A DNA stretch of 64,000 bases, from assembly GCF_001020565.1 (NCBI RefSeq), contig NZ_LDAS01000001.1, forward strand, positions 3,909,002-3,973,001, in the 5' to 3' direction. Each line of letters opens with the position of its first letter. Position 1 is the first letter of the stretch. A program made the position numbers and the translations under genes. The notes beneath the pieces were generated by a model. The model was not told where the DNA came from, searched no databases, and worked only from the letters and a program-made list of their open reading frames with translations. The stretch comes from Maribacter thermophilus (GTDB lineage: Bacteria; Bacteroidota; Bacteroidia; Flavobacteriales; Flavobacteriaceae). Of the stretch, positions 44,328 through 53,380 are shown one piece after another.

Positions 44328-45428
44328 ATGAACTTAAAGTTTTTTTTGCCCCTATTCTTTTTTGGCGTTTTATGTTTTTCCCAAGAACAAGAAGAGATTA
44401 AAAAATATACACTTGATGTGAACCAGTTTTATGGTTCTGTGTTATTGCACAATCCTGATATATCACACCTTATAACCAACCATCCTGGTGGTATTATTCT
44501 TGGTTATAGTAGAAAAACCTATGGGTCTAAAGAATGGGAAGAATTATATAATTACCCAGACTATGGGGCCTCTTTCATATATCAAAATATGAACAACAAT
44601 ACTTTAGGAGAGCTCTACGGTGTGTACGCACACTACAATTTTTACTTTCTTAAGAGAAATGTTCAACTTAGAATTGGTCAGGGTATCGCGTATAGTACCA
44701 ATCCGTATGATAAAGAGACCAATTTTAGAAATAATGCCTATGGGTCCGATGTTCTAAGTTCTACTTATTTGATGCTTAATTATCATAAAGAGAACATTTT
44801 TAAAGGTTTGGGGGTAATGGCAGGAGTTAGTTTAATGCATTATTCAAATGCAAATTTTAGGGCGCCGAACACCTCTACGAATACCTTGGCTCTAAATGTA
44901 GGGCTAACGTATTCCCTAGATTGGGAAAACGAACTTGAATACATTGAAACAGCGGACAGGGAAAAGGTGAAAGAACCTATAAGATATAACCTGGCATTGA
45001 GAGGGGGCGTCAATGAAAGTGATGTTATAGGTATGGGGCAACACGGCTTTTTTATTGTATCCGCCTATGCAGACAAACGACTGGGGAGAAAAAGCGCCAT
45101 ACAGATAGGAACAGATGTATTTTTTTCCAATTTCTTAAAAGAGTTGATACGGTTTCAGGCAACCTCCTTTCCAGAAATGGATGTTGATGCTGATGATGAC
45201 TATAAGAGGGTTGGTGTATTTTTGGGACACGAGCTGTTTATCAATAAAATGTCGGTAATAACCCAGCTTGGTTACTATGTTTATTATCCTTTTGATTTTG
45301 AGGGAAGGGTGTATAACAGAATAGGGTTAAAGCGCTATTTTGGAGATAAGATATTTGGGGCCGTGACCCTTAAGTCACATGGTGCCGCTGCGGAGGCTGT
45401 AGAATTTGGAATAGGAATAAGATTGTAA
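44328..45428 (+). CDS. Acyloxyacyl hydrolase / PagL-like outer-membrane protein
   Basis: Exported protein of 366 residues from ATG 44328; an in-frame TTG at 44319 lies inside the promoter box and is rejected. The signal peptide ends near residue 18 (VLCFSQ). The middle resembles PagL-type lipid A 3-O-deacylases in strand pattern (RIGQGIAYSTNPY), and a His-x-Ser pair occurs in SLMHYSNANF. Those residues suit the catalytic His/Ser, but the acidic partner was not identified. Bacteroidota members are usually annotated as acyloxyacyl hydrolases without biochemical proof. A barrel-like C-terminus follows (FGAVTLKSHGAAAEAVEFGIGIRL in part). Lipid A editing is an inference. Confidence 0.7.
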   Translation: MNLKFFLPLFFFGVLCFSQEQEEIKKYTLDVNQFYGSVLLHNPDISHLITNHPGGIILGYSRKTYGSKEWEELYNYPDYGASFIYQNMNNNTLGELYGVYAHYNFYFLKRNVQLRIGQGIAYSTNPYDKETNFRNNAYGSDVLSSTYLMLNYHKENIFKGLGVMAGVSLMHYSNANFRAPNTSTNTLALNVGLTYSLDWENELEYIETADREKVKEPIRYNLALRGGVNESDVIGMGQHGFFIVSAYADKRLGRKSAIQIGTDVFFSNFLKELIRFQATSFPEMDVDADDDYKRVGVFLGHELFINKMSVITQLGYYVYYPFDFEGRVYNRIGLKRYFGDKIFGAVTLKSHGAAAEAVEFGIGIRL

Positions 45429-45435
45429 TACACAG

Positions 45436-46227
45436 ATGTCGAAAACTCAGAAATATAATTATAGAAATTTTTTTGTAGCGAAATTGGTTTTGCTATTGAT
45501 GGTATCTCTATTCGTCTCTTCATGTAATTCTGAAAATGCTCCGGATTGTTTTCAAAATGTCGGAGACATTGTAAGAACAGAAGTTGCCGTAGCCGATTTT
45601 AAAAAGATTACCGTTTTTGAAGAAATAGCTGTTGTATTAAAACAGGGCGATACCCAGAAAGTGGAAATAGAAACGGGGGAGTATCTTTTGGATGGGGTAA
45701 CGGCCGTAGTGGAGGGAGACCGATTGGTTCTTAGAAACGAAAATACTTGTAACCTGTTTAGGGAGTATGGGGTGACCACGGTATATGTAACATCTCCCAA
45801 TATTAATGAGATAAGAAGTAGTACAGGGTTGGCAATTAGAAGTGATGGTGTGCTTTCATATACAAGCTTAACCCTATATTCTGAAAGTTATAGTAATCCT
45901 GAAACCGAAACTACCGACGGAGAATTTGATCTAAACATAAATACGTCCGATTTAAATATAGTGGTAAACGGAATCGCTTATTTTAAATTAAGGGGAGCTA
46001 CCGAAAATCTAAATTTGACTGTTGCTGCCGGAGACTCAAGAATCGAGGCGGAAAACCTGATTGCGCAACATGTTAGCCTAAGTCATAGAGGTACCAATGA
46101 TATTTTGGTAAACCCACAACAATCTATTTCTGGGATAATTCGGGGTACTGGAGATGTTATTTCATATAATCGTCCTGAGACGGTAGATGTGGAGGAAATC
46201 TTTAACGGGACTTTGATCTTTAAATAA
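45436..46227 (+). CDS. GIN-domain (DUF2807) lipoprotein
   Basis: Envelope lipoprotein of 263 residues. A lipobox (VSSC, Cys about residue 30) follows a hydrophobic stretch. The remainder is a beta-helical head domain (DFKKITVFEEIAVVLKQG, VYVTSPNINEIRSSTGL) typical of DUF2807 proteins. Strands repeat in the sequence NLTVAAGDSRIEAENL. These domains resemble autotransporter adhesin heads, but no transport domain is present, so an adhesin role is unproven. It starts seven bases after the acyloxyacyl hydrolase-like gene, suggesting cotranscription. Confidence 0.82.
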   Translation: MSKTQKYNYRNFFVAKLVLLLMVSLFVSSCNSENAPDCFQNVGDIVRTEVAVADFKKITVFEEIAVVLKQGDTQKVEIETGEYLLDGVTAVVEGDRLVLRNENTCNLFREYGVTTVYVTSPNINEIRSSTGLAIRSDGVLSYTSLTLYSESYSNPETETTDGEFDLNINTSDLNIVVNGIAYFKLRGATENLNLTVAAGDSRIEAENLIAQHVSLSHRGTNDILVNPQQSISGIIRGTGDVISYNRPETVDVEEIFNGTLIFK

Positions 46228-46324
46228 GACCTTTTTGGCTTTAACTGCCTTATTAAAAAGGTGTTAAATGCGTTGTCTTTTTATTTTGTTTAATAAATAG
46301 TGATTATATTTAAACAAAAATGCT

Positions 46325-46783
46325 ATGAAAAAGATATTTCTACTTACAACGTTCGCTTTCCTTTTATTTTCGATCCATGAAACCTATTCTCAAGAAATAA
46401 CCGTTTTTCAGGGTATGTGGGGAGATGAGTTTTATAAGGACAAGGAGAAGATGACCTGGAAAGAGTTTGGTATGGCAATGGATTCTAACCCGACATCGGA
46501 AGTATATTGGACAAAGGCGAAAAAGGACTACGGTATTACCTTTGCCGCCGCTACGGCAAATCTTGGCTTCGGAATATGGTATCTTGTAAACGAGGGTGGA
46601 GACAAAGAAACTACCGCCCCGATTATAGGTTTTGCAGGTACGGCCATTGTAGGTTCCATATTCTACTGCTTGGCAAATAAGAACAAGAAGAATGCCATTT
46701 TAGAGTACAACGATAGTTTGGGGAAAACGACCTATAGGTTGGTACCATCTGAGAAAGGCCTAGGGTTGGCACTAAAATTTTGA
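46325..46783 (+). CDS. Small exported or membrane protein of unknown function
   Basis: I do not recognise a family. The 152-residue protein has a signal peptide (residues 1-23, ending TYSQ), a soluble stretch with Trp-rich segments (MWGDEFYKDKEKMTWKEF), and two hydrophobic segments at about residues 73-88 and 100-118 (FAAATANLGFGIWYLV, APIIGFAGTAIVGSIFYCLA). The C-terminus ends SEKGLGLALKF, like the final strand of small outer-membrane proteins. An imperfect promoter (TTTTG at 46284-46288 and TATATTTA at 46305-46312) lies just upstream, so it probably has its own transcript. Confidence 0.65.
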   Translation: MKKIFLLTTFAFLLFSIHETYSQEITVFQGMWGDEFYKDKEKMTWKEFGMAMDSNPTSEVYWTKAKKDYGITFAAATANLGFGIWYLVNEGGDKETTAPIIGFAGTAIVGSIFYCLANKNKKNAILEYNDSLGKTTYRLVPSEKGLGLALKF

Positions 46784-46898
46784 TATTTTGAAAACTTATA
46801 GGGCTATTTTCAGATAATAATTAAAAAAATCAAAAAAAAAATCTGTCGTAGGCTGGTTTTTAAATTTAATTGTTACTTTAGCCTAAGTTTTTGATATT

Positions 46899-46970
46899 AT
46901 GAGTAAGCAATATTTCTGGAACGGTTTCTATTTTTACTTCTTTTTTAAGAGAGGTACGGGACTGTTGTAG
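46899..46970 (+). CDS. Aromatic-rich leader peptide of the pheA operon attenuator
   Basis: A 23-codon frame, ATG 46899 to TAG 46970. It encodes six Phe, three Tyr and one Trp; residues 10-16 read FYFYFFF. Such runs make translation sensitive to charged Phe-tRNA and Tyr-tRNA. The bases ACGGGACT at 46956-46963, in codons 20-22, can pair with AGTCCCGT in the terminator that follows (46997-47004). If the ribosome stalls at the aromatic codons this pairing is free to form and the terminator is disrupted; if it reaches the stop codon it covers that segment. This is the standard attenuation geometry. A TACTTTAG box lies at 46874-46881. Confidence 0.78.
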   Translation: MSKQYFWNGFYFYFFFKRGTGLL

Positions 46971-46994
46971 TATATATTAACAATATAAATTTAT

Positions 46995-47025
46995 AAAGTC
47001 CCGTTTTTCACGGGACTTTTTTTTT
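46995..47025 (+). terminator. Attenuator terminator before prephenate dehydratase
   Basis: AAAGTCCCGT (46995-47004) pairs perfectly with ACGGGACTTT (47010-47019) across a TTTTC loop, followed by T residues to 47025. It ends 11 bases before the GTG start codon of the first structural gene. Its 5' arm competes with the leader-coding segment ACGGGACT at 46956-46963. Confidence 0.88.
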
Positions 47026-47036
47026 AATAAAAAATT

Positions 47037-47864
47037 GTGCCAATAAAAGTTGCCATACAAGGAATTAAAGGTTCTAACCATCATCAAGTAGCAAAAGATT
47101 ATTTTGATGAAGATTTCGAACTGTTAGAGTGTCTTTCTTTTGATGCCGTTGTAGATCAATTGTTGCAGAAGAAAGCGGATAAAGGTATAATGGCTATAGA
47201 GAATTCCATAGCTGGGTCTATCATCCCAAATTATGCACTGGTCTATCAAAACAACCTTCATATCATAGGGGAACAATATTTGAATATTCACCATAACCTT
47301 ATGGTTTTAAAAGGCCAAAAATTCGGGGATATAAAAGAGGTTAGTTCCCATCCTATGGCACTTTTGCAGTGTAAGGAGTTTTTTAAAAACTATCCCGAAA
47401 TAAGACTGGTAGAAGATGTAGATACTGCAGAGACGGCAAAGCGGATCCAAGAACAAAAATTAGGGCATGTAGCCGCTATTGCGCCCAAGGTAGCTTCAGA
47501 ATTATATGGGTTGGACATCGTAGCGGATAACATACAGACCATTAAAAATAATTCTACCCGTTTTATCATTGTAAAGACAAAGAACAAAGAGATTCCTAAG
47601 GAAGAAATCAATAAGGCATCTGTACGCTTTATTACCGACCATAAACGCGGTAGTTTGGCCACAGTGCTTAATGTTATGAGTGATTGTAATTTGAATTTAA
47701 CCAAGATCCAATCCCTTCCTGTTATTGAGACCCCTTGGAAATATGCTTTTTTTGTGGATGTAACTTTTGGTGTTTATAGTGATTTTGAAAAGGCTAAATC
47801 ACTTTTGAATATCATGTTAGAGGATATAAAAGTTTTAGGGGAATATAAAAATGCCATGCTATGA
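47037..47864 (+). CDS. pheA: Prephenate dehydratase
   Basis: Converts prephenate to phenylpyruvate, the committed step to phenylalanine. The 275 residues begin with GTG at 47037 (PIKVAIQGIKGSNHHQVAKDYF); no ATG is available in the same frame between the attenuator and this codon. Family marks are GIMAIENSIAGSI, the TRF motif in NNSTRFIIV (about residue 180), and a C-terminal ACT domain (SLATVLNVMSDCNLNLTKIQSLPV) for phenylalanine inhibition. There is no fused chorismate mutase; that activity is on the fourth gene of the operon. The next gene starts before this one ends. Confidence 0.94.
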   Translation: MPIKVAIQGIKGSNHHQVAKDYFDEDFELLECLSFDAVVDQLLQKKADKGIMAIENSIAGSIIPNYALVYQNNLHIIGEQYLNIHHNLMVLKGQKFGDIKEVSSHPMALLQCKEFFKNYPEIRLVEDVDTAETAKRIQEQKLGHVAAIAPKVASELYGLDIVADNIQTIKNNSTRFIIVKTKNKEIPKEEINKASVRFITDHKRGSLATVLNVMSDCNLNLTKIQSLPVIETPWKYAFFVDVTFGVYSDFEKAKSLLNIMLEDIKVLGEYKNAML

Positions 47865-49006
47865 TAGAGACGGCAGAACGTTTAAAAACAGTACAGGAGT
47901 ACTACTTTTCAAGAAAATTACGAGAAGTTCGGGGGTTGATCGCCGAAGGAAGACCGGTTATCAATATGGGGATCGGAAGTCCTGATCTGGCTCCTTCTTC
48001 TAAAGTGATCGATGCAGTGCAGAATGCTATTTTAGAAGATGGCGCGCATCAGTACCAGAGCTATCAGGGCTTGCCGGAATTAAGAACGGCCATCGCTTCT
48101 TTTTACAAGAATAGCTTTGGTGTACAAGCAGATCCTGCCACCGAAATTCTTCCATTAATGGGGTCAAAAGAAGGTATAATGCACATTAGCATGGCTTTCT
48201 TGGATAAAGGGGATGAGGTGTTGGTGCCAAATCCGGGATATCCGACATACACATCGGTTACCAAGTTAGTAGAGGCGGTACCGGTATATTATGACCTAAA
48301 AGAGGAAAATGGATGGTTTCCTGATTTGGATGCGCTAGAGGCAAAAGACTTGAGCAAGGTGAAAATAATGTGGGTTTGTTATCCACACATGCCTACGGGG
48401 GCGTCCGCGACGAAAGAGCAATTTTCTCAATTGATCGCCTTTGCCAAAAGAAACAATATTCTTTTGGTGAATGATAACCCATATAGTTTTGTGCTCAACA
48501 AGAATCCGCAAAGTATTTTGGAGATAGAAGGGGCCAAAGAAAATTGTTTGGAGCTAAACTCCTTAAGTAAGACCTTTAATATGGCAGGCTGGCGTGTAGG
48601 TTTTGTTTTGGGAAGTCCCGAACATATCAGCGCAATATTAAAAGTAAAAAGTAATATGGATTCCGGTATGTTCTACGGAATTCAGAAAGGGGCCATAGCC
48701 GCCTTGCAAAGTACCGATGATTGGTACAATAGTCTGAATGACGTCTATGAGGAACGACGGAATTTGATTTTTAAGTTGGTGGATAAATTAGGGTGTTCCT
48801 TTGATTCAAAGGCTGTTGGAATGTTTGTTTGGGCAAAACTCCCAAATACGGTGTCATCGGCAGAAGCTTTCATAGACGATATTTTATACGACAAGAACAT
48901 TTTTATTACACCGGGAACAATTTTTGGAAGTAATGGAGAGGGGTATATTCGATTTTCCCTATGCGTTACAAAAGAAAAAATTAAAGAAGCAATAGATAGG
49001 TTTTAA
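47861..49006 (+). CDS. PLP-dependent aminotransferase (class I/II), probably aromatic or aspartate type
   Basis: Aminotransferase of 381 residues, overlapping pheA by four bases. The PLP lysine is in the LSKTFNMAGWRVGF segment at about residue 231; other marks are INMGIGSPDLAPS, YPTYTSVTKLVEA, and the conserved Arg in IRFSLCVTKEK. In this operon it probably converts phenylpyruvate and hydroxyphenylpyruvate to Phe and Tyr with glutamate as donor. The family also contains aspartate, LL-diaminopimelate and alanine aminotransferases, so the exact substrate is inferred from context. Confidence 0.85.
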   Translation: MIETAERLKTVQEYYFSRKLREVRGLIAEGRPVINMGIGSPDLAPSSKVIDAVQNAILEDGAHQYQSYQGLPELRTAIASFYKNSFGVQADPATEILPLMGSKEGIMHISMAFLDKGDEVLVPNPGYPTYTSVTKLVEAVPVYYDLKEENGWFPDLDALEAKDLSKVKIMWVCYPHMPTGASATKEQFSQLIAFAKRNNILLVNDNPYSFVLNKNPQSILEIEGAKENCLELNSLSKTFNMAGWRVGFVLGSPEHISAILKVKSNMDSGMFYGIQKGAIAALQSTDDWYNSLNDVYEERRNLIFKLVDKLGCSFDSKAVGMFVWAKLPNTVSSAEAFIDDILYDKNIFITPGTIFGSNGEGYIRFSLCVTKEKIKEAIDRF

Positions 49007-49007
49007 G

Positions 49008-49868
49008 ATGAACGTATTTGTAATAGGCATAGGCTTAATTGGAGGGTCCTTGGTGAAGGACATGAAAGAAAGGATACCGGATATAACGGTGTATGGCATA
49101 GATACCAATGCCCAACATTTGGAAGAGGCGCTGGCATTGAACCTTATTGATAAAAAATCTAGTTATGCAGATTTGTCGTCGGCAGATTTTGTAATCGTAA
49201 GTGTGCCAGTAAACGTGATGGTGGCAGAGCTTCCGAAAATATTGGATGCCGTAAACGATGATTGTGTGGTGTGCGATGCGGGATCGACCAAAGAGCTGAT
49301 TTGTAGTGTTTTGTCGGATCATCCTAAAAGGAGAAACTTTTTGGCGTGTCACCCTATAGCGGGTACAGAATTTTCTGGTCCGTCCGCTGCCATAAATGGT
49401 TTGTTCGAAGGTAAGACCAATATCATATGTGAAATAGAAAAGACCGCTTTTAAGTTGCAAGAAAAGGCATTGGATGTTTTTCAGCTATTGGGTATGCGTA
49501 TTAGATATATGAATCCCAAGGCTCATGACAAGCACATAGCATATGTCTCTCATTTGTCACACATCAGTTCTTTTATGTTAGGAAAGACGGTAATCGAAAA
49601 AGAAAAAAATGAACGTGATATTTTTGACATGGCGGGCAGTGGATTTGAAAGTACGGTGAGACTGGCAAAGAGTTCACCGGCCATGTGGACACCCATTTTT
49701 GAGCATAATAAGGAAAACGTGGTGGAAACACTAAATGAATACATTCAGAATTTATCCGATTTTCGTGAATTGCTGTTGGCAGATGATTTTGAGGGTATTT
49801 ATAATGAAATGAACAATACAAATAAAATAAAATCAATATTAAAAGGAATACCACTAAATAAGAAGTAA
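49008..49868 (+). CDS. tyrA: Prephenate dehydrogenase
   Basis: Oxidative decarboxylase making 4-hydroxyphenylpyruvate for tyrosine. The 286 residues open with the NAD-binding VFVIGIGLIGGSLVKDM fold, and the substrate site is visible in the segment FLACHPIAGTEFSGP and in HDKHIAYVSHLSHISSF. It starts one base after the aminotransferase stop codon and overlaps the next gene by one base, so translation is likely coupled. No ACT or chorismate-mutase extension is present. Confidence 0.93.
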   Translation: MNVFVIGIGLIGGSLVKDMKERIPDITVYGIDTNAQHLEEALALNLIDKKSSYADLSSADFVIVSVPVNVMVAELPKILDAVNDDCVVCDAGSTKELICSVLSDHPKRRNFLACHPIAGTEFSGPSAAINGLFEGKTNIICEIEKTAFKLQEKALDVFQLLGMRIRYMNPKAHDKHIAYVSHLSHISSFMLGKTVIEKEKNERDIFDMAGSGFESTVRLAKSSPAMWTPIFEHNKENVVETLNEYIQNLSDFRELLLADDFEGIYNEMNNTNKIKSILKGIPLNKK

Positions 49869-50950
49869 TGGAGAATAGTAAAGAAATGAGATCTTGGTTG
49901 GACGATATGGGACTAGACCACCCATTAGTAATAGCGGGTCCATGTAGCGCCGAAACAGAGGAGCAAGTTTTAAAGATTGCACATGAATTAAAAGATACCG
50001 ATGTAAATTATTACAGGGCAGGTATTTGGAAACCAAGAACGCGCCCAGGTAATTTTGAAGGGGTAGGTGCCCTAGGTTTAAAATGGCTGCAAAGGGTCAA
50101 GGAAGAGACCGGGCTAAAAACAGCCACCGAAGTAGCGAACAGAGCACATGTAGAATTAGCTTTGGAGTATGACGTAGATTTGCTTTGGATTGGGGCACGT
50201 TCTACGGTAAGCCCTTTTATTATGCAAGAATTGGCCGATGCATTGGAAGGGACCGATAAGATTGTTTTGGTGAAAAACCCGGTAAATCCTGATTTGGCAT
50301 TATGGTTGGGCGGTATAGAAAGATTGTACACCGCAGGAATAAAGAAATTAGGGGCTATCCACAGAGGATTTTCTACTTACGAGAAAACAAAATATAGAAA
50401 CATACCAGAGTGGCAAATGGCCGTTGAGTTTCAAAATAAGTTTCCCGATCTGCCATTGATCAATGATCCATCACATATCACGGGAAAAAGAGATATGATC
50501 TTTGATGTGTCACAAACTGCCTTGGATCTTAATTTTGACGGATTGATGATAGAAACACATCACGATCCCGATAATGCATGGAGTGATGCCGCCCAGCAGG
50601 TTACACCACAAAAATTGGTTCAAATAATGAGAGATTTAAGAATCAGGAAAGAGTCGGATCCAGAGGCGGAGTACAACGCTGAATTAAGTAATCTTAGAGC
50701 TCAGATAGATATGATCGACAATCAATTGATCGAGACTTTGGGTAAAAGAATGAAGATTTCCGATAGTATCGGTGCTCTTAAAAAACAAAAAAATGTGGCC
50801 GTTTTACAGTCCAATAGATGGAACCAGATTTTGGGAGCCATGATCTTAGAAGGAGAAAGTAAGGGGTTAAGTGAAGAATTTGTCTTAAGAATGTTCAAGG
50901 CAATTCACCAAGAGTCTATCAATCACCAAGAGAAAATAGTAAACTCTTAG
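49868..50950 (+). CDS. Bifunctional DAHP synthase / chorismate mutase (type II)
   Basis: One polypeptide for the first shikimate-pathway step and for chorismate-to-prephenate conversion. Residues 1-260 form a type-I-beta DAHP synthase (PLVIAGPCSAETEEQ, YYRAGIWKPRTRPGNFEG, AIHRGFSTYEKT, LPLINDPSHITGKRD). Residues about 270-355 are an AroQ-type chorismate mutase helix bundle (ELSNLRAQIDMIDNQLIETLGKR in part, and MFKAIHQESINHQ). Fusion lets the mutase domain act as the feedback sensor for its own products in other species. It closes the operon pheA-aminotransferase-tyrA and is followed by a strong terminator. Confidence 0.94.
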   Translation: MENSKEMRSWLDDMGLDHPLVIAGPCSAETEEQVLKIAHELKDTDVNYYRAGIWKPRTRPGNFEGVGALGLKWLQRVKEETGLKTATEVANRAHVELALEYDVDLLWIGARSTVSPFIMQELADALEGTDKIVLVKNPVNPDLALWLGGIERLYTAGIKKLGAIHRGFSTYEKTKYRNIPEWQMAVEFQNKFPDLPLINDPSHITGKRDMIFDVSQTALDLNFDGLMIETHHDPDNAWSDAAQQVTPQKLVQIMRDLRIRKESDPEAEYNAELSNLRAQIDMIDNQLIETLGKRMKISDSIGALKKQKNVAVLQSNRWNQILGAMILEGESKGLSEEFVLRMFKAIHQESINHQEKIVNS

Positions 50951-50976
50951 GGTTCCGATTTCTTTTTCAAAATTCT

Positions 50977-51004
50977 AAAAAGCAGCCAACTGGCTGCTTT
51001 TTTA
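50977..51004 (+). terminator. Intrinsic terminator after the aromatic operon
   Basis: AAAAAGCAGCCA and TGGCTGCTTTTTT flank a two-base loop region, giving an 11-12 bp stem with a T run. Confidence 0.85.
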
Positions 51005-51094
51005 TTTCTTGTAAGAAAATACCTAATCTCTTGGCAATATTGCTATTTAAGGGGCGTTAAGGGTTTGTAAAACAATCAACTTAAAGTTCAAGGT

Positions 51095-53191
51095 ATGAAA
51101 AAAATTATTTTTTTAGGATTGGTAATGTTAATGGGGGTAGGTGTTAAGGCCCAATCCTATATAGGTTTCCTGTCGGATAACTATAGTGGGGTGCACGGGG
51201 TAATTAGTAACCCTGCCAATATTGCCGATTCTAGGTTTAAAACAGATGTAAACCTGGTAGGGGCAAGTGCATTTTTTAGTAACGACTACGTAGGAGTCGG
51301 ACTCTCTGATCTAATGGATAGTGATTTTGATTACGACACCGATGCGGAACTGTCCGCGTCAACAAATAATAATATAGCGGGCAATGTAGATGTATTGGGG
51401 CCTGCGTTTATGTTTAACCTGACTACCAAGAGTTCCATTGCGGTTTTTTCAAGAGCGAGGGCATTTGTGACCTTGAGCGAGATCAATGGGGAGACCATAG
51501 ATGATTTGGACGACGGTATTGATGAAAACCGTGATTTTATGGTAGATGAAGGTAATTTTTACGGTGCTGCCAGTGGTTGGGCAGAGATAGGGGTAACGTA
51601 TGCCCATGTACTATACAATAAAGAACAGCACTTCTTAAAAGGGGGACTTTCTTTAAAGTACCTAAAGGGGGTAGGTAATATTTATACTACTGGTAACGAT
51701 GTTCAAATTGCATACGATGCCGATGGAGCCACTTTGCCCGATAGTTCAACCGTAGGTACTCTTACCTCTACGGGTGAAATTAATTATGGTAGCAGTGACG
51801 ACTTTGAAGGAGACGACTATGAATTTGAAATGCCCAACAATGCAAGTGGTTTTGGGGTAGACCTTGGTTTTGTATACGAATGGAGACCGGATTATAAAAA
51901 CTATATGACCACCAATGCCGATGGTACGGTACATGTACAAAAAGATAAGAATAAATATAAGCTAAAGATAGGGCTTTCGGTAACGGATTTGGGAGCTGTT
52001 AAGTATGATGATGGTGTAGAGGATACCTATGATATCACCAATTCTATTACAGAGGATGATTATGAGCAGTACGATGGTATTGAAGAAAAATTAGAGAATT
52101 TATACGTGCTTACAAGTACGGAACAAGGTATAAAATCATCACTGCCCTCTGCGTTACATTTTAATGTGGACTATAATATAAATAAGGGTTTCTATGTAAA
52201 CCTGAATACGGATATTTCATTGAAATCTACAGGCAGTAATATTGTTAGAAACGCAAATATATTATCGCTTACACCTCGTTTTGAAAGTAAGTGGTTTAGT
52301 TTTTACTTGCCATTTAGTACCTATCAATATAGTGGTTTTCAAATGGGAGCCGGTTTTAGGGCCGGGCCGCTGTATTTAGGTTCCGGTTCGTTAATTACTT
52401 CGTTGACAAAAGATAAAATACAAGGGAGCGATGTATATGTAGGCTTAAAAATTCCCGTTTATCAAGGAAGTCCGAAAGATAAGGATGAAGATGGTGTTAT
52501 AGATAAGTTGGACAATTGTCCTAAAGTTCCCGGACCTTTAGAAAATAACGGTTGTCCGTGGGAAGATACAGATGGTGATACCGTCATGGATAATGAAGAC
52601 CAATGTGTGAACGAAGCAGGGCCTGTGGAGAACAACGGCTGTCCTTGGGGAGATGCGGATGGTGATACAGTTCTAGATAACGAGGATAAATGTGTAGAAG
52701 AGGCCGGACCTGTAGAAAATAATGGTTGTCCTTGGCCAGATACAGATCAAGATGGTGTTTTGGATAAGGACGATAACTGTATAGATGAAGTAGGTACCGT
52801 TGCCAATAACGGATGTCCCGAACCGGTTGTTACAGAAGAAGTGCAGAAATCATTGAACGAGTATGCAAAAACCATTTTGTTTACATCGGGCAAAGCTACT
52901 TTAAAAGATGAATCAACCGCTGTTTTGGTGGATATCGTTAAAATTTTAAAAGAGTACCCAAATGCCAAGTTTACCGTAGAAGGGCATACAGATAGTATAG
53001 GTTCTGTACAGACCAATCAAAAGCTTTCTGAAGAACGGGCCAAAGCTGTTATGAATTTCTTGGTCAAAAATGGCATAGACAGTTCAAGGTTAACAGCTGT
53101 TGGGTATGGCGAAAGTAAACCTATAGCTACCAATATGTATAAAGATGGTAGGGAAAAGAACAGAAGGGTAGAAATAAACCTGGTGAAATAA
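51095..53191 (+). CDS. OmpA family outer-membrane protein with four thrombospondin type 3 repeats
   Basis: Outer-membrane, peptidoglycan-binding protein of 698 residues. A signal peptide ends near residue 20 (GVGVKAQ). An N-terminal barrel of the DUF5723 type (VHGVISNPANIADSRFKTDV, AMVS-like strands) covers about residues 20-455. Four 29-residue calcium-binding type 3 repeats begin at Asp462, each with the DxDxD and NNGCP pattern. The C-terminal OmpA domain (about 580-698) has the peptidoglycan-anchoring FTVEGHTDSIGS, NQKLSEERAKAVMNFLV and GREKNRRVEINLV. This makes a flexible rod between barrel and cell wall. Its promoter was not identified. Confidence 0.9.
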   Translation: MKKIIFLGLVMLMGVGVKAQSYIGFLSDNYSGVHGVISNPANIADSRFKTDVNLVGASAFFSNDYVGVGLSDLMDSDFDYDTDAELSASTNNNIAGNVDVLGPAFMFNLTTKSSIAVFSRARAFVTLSEINGETIDDLDDGIDENRDFMVDEGNFYGAASGWAEIGVTYAHVLYNKEQHFLKGGLSLKYLKGVGNIYTTGNDVQIAYDADGATLPDSSTVGTLTSTGEINYGSSDDFEGDDYEFEMPNNASGFGVDLGFVYEWRPDYKNYMTTNADGTVHVQKDKNKYKLKIGLSVTDLGAVKYDDGVEDTYDITNSITEDDYEQYDGIEEKLENLYVLTSTEQGIKSSLPSALHFNVDYNINKGFYVNLNTDISLKSTGSNIVRNANILSLTPRFESKWFSFYLPFSTYQYSGFQMGAGFRAGPLYLGSGSLITSLTKDKIQGSDVYVGLKIPVYQGSPKDKDEDGVIDKLDNCPKVPGPLENNGCPWEDTDGDTVMDNEDQCVNEAGPVENNGCPWGDADGDTVLDNEDKCVEEAGPVENNGCPWPDTDQDGVLDKDDNCIDEVGTVANNGCPEPVVTEEVQKSLNEYAKTILFTSGKATLKDESTAVLVDIVKILKEYPNAKFTVEGHTDSIGSVQTNQKLSEERAKAVMNFLVKNGIDSSRLTAVGYGESKPIATNMYKDGREKNRRVEINLVK
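52478..52825 (+). repeat. Four tandem 87-base repeats encoding thrombospondin type 3 modules
   Basis: Copies begin at 52478, 52565, 52652 and 52739, each 87 bases in frame. Copies 2 and 3 are the most alike in protein (DTDGDTVMDNEDQC and DADGDTVLDNEDKC), suggesting a recent duplication. Copy 4 is the most diverged. Confidence 0.85.
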
Positions 53192-53216
53192 AAAAAACAA
53201 GCATTTAAAATAAATG

Positions 53217-53241
53217 AAAAGCCCTTTTAAAAGGGCTTTTT
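53217..53241 (+). terminator. Intrinsic terminator after ompA-like gene
   Basis: AAAAGCCCTTTT (53217-53228) and AAAAGGGCTTTT (53229-53240) form a 12-base palindromic stem with T run; the innermost bases form the loop. Confidence 0.8.
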
Positions 53242-53380
53242 GTGTGTGTTATGGATATTTGTTGCGACAGAACAATGGTGTTTTGGTCATTAGGGTGCGT
53301 GCAGGTAATGATTTTCTTGATCCCTTGTTTATATTTGATTCTGAAAGTATTATTGTTTCTTTGTAGTATCAATTAAAAAG

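Noticed and set aside
52478..52825. Regular 87-base repeats resembling a repeat array
   Set aside because: They are in frame, encode calcium-binding type 3 repeats inside an OmpA protein, and lack the identical repeats and unique spacers of CRISPR.
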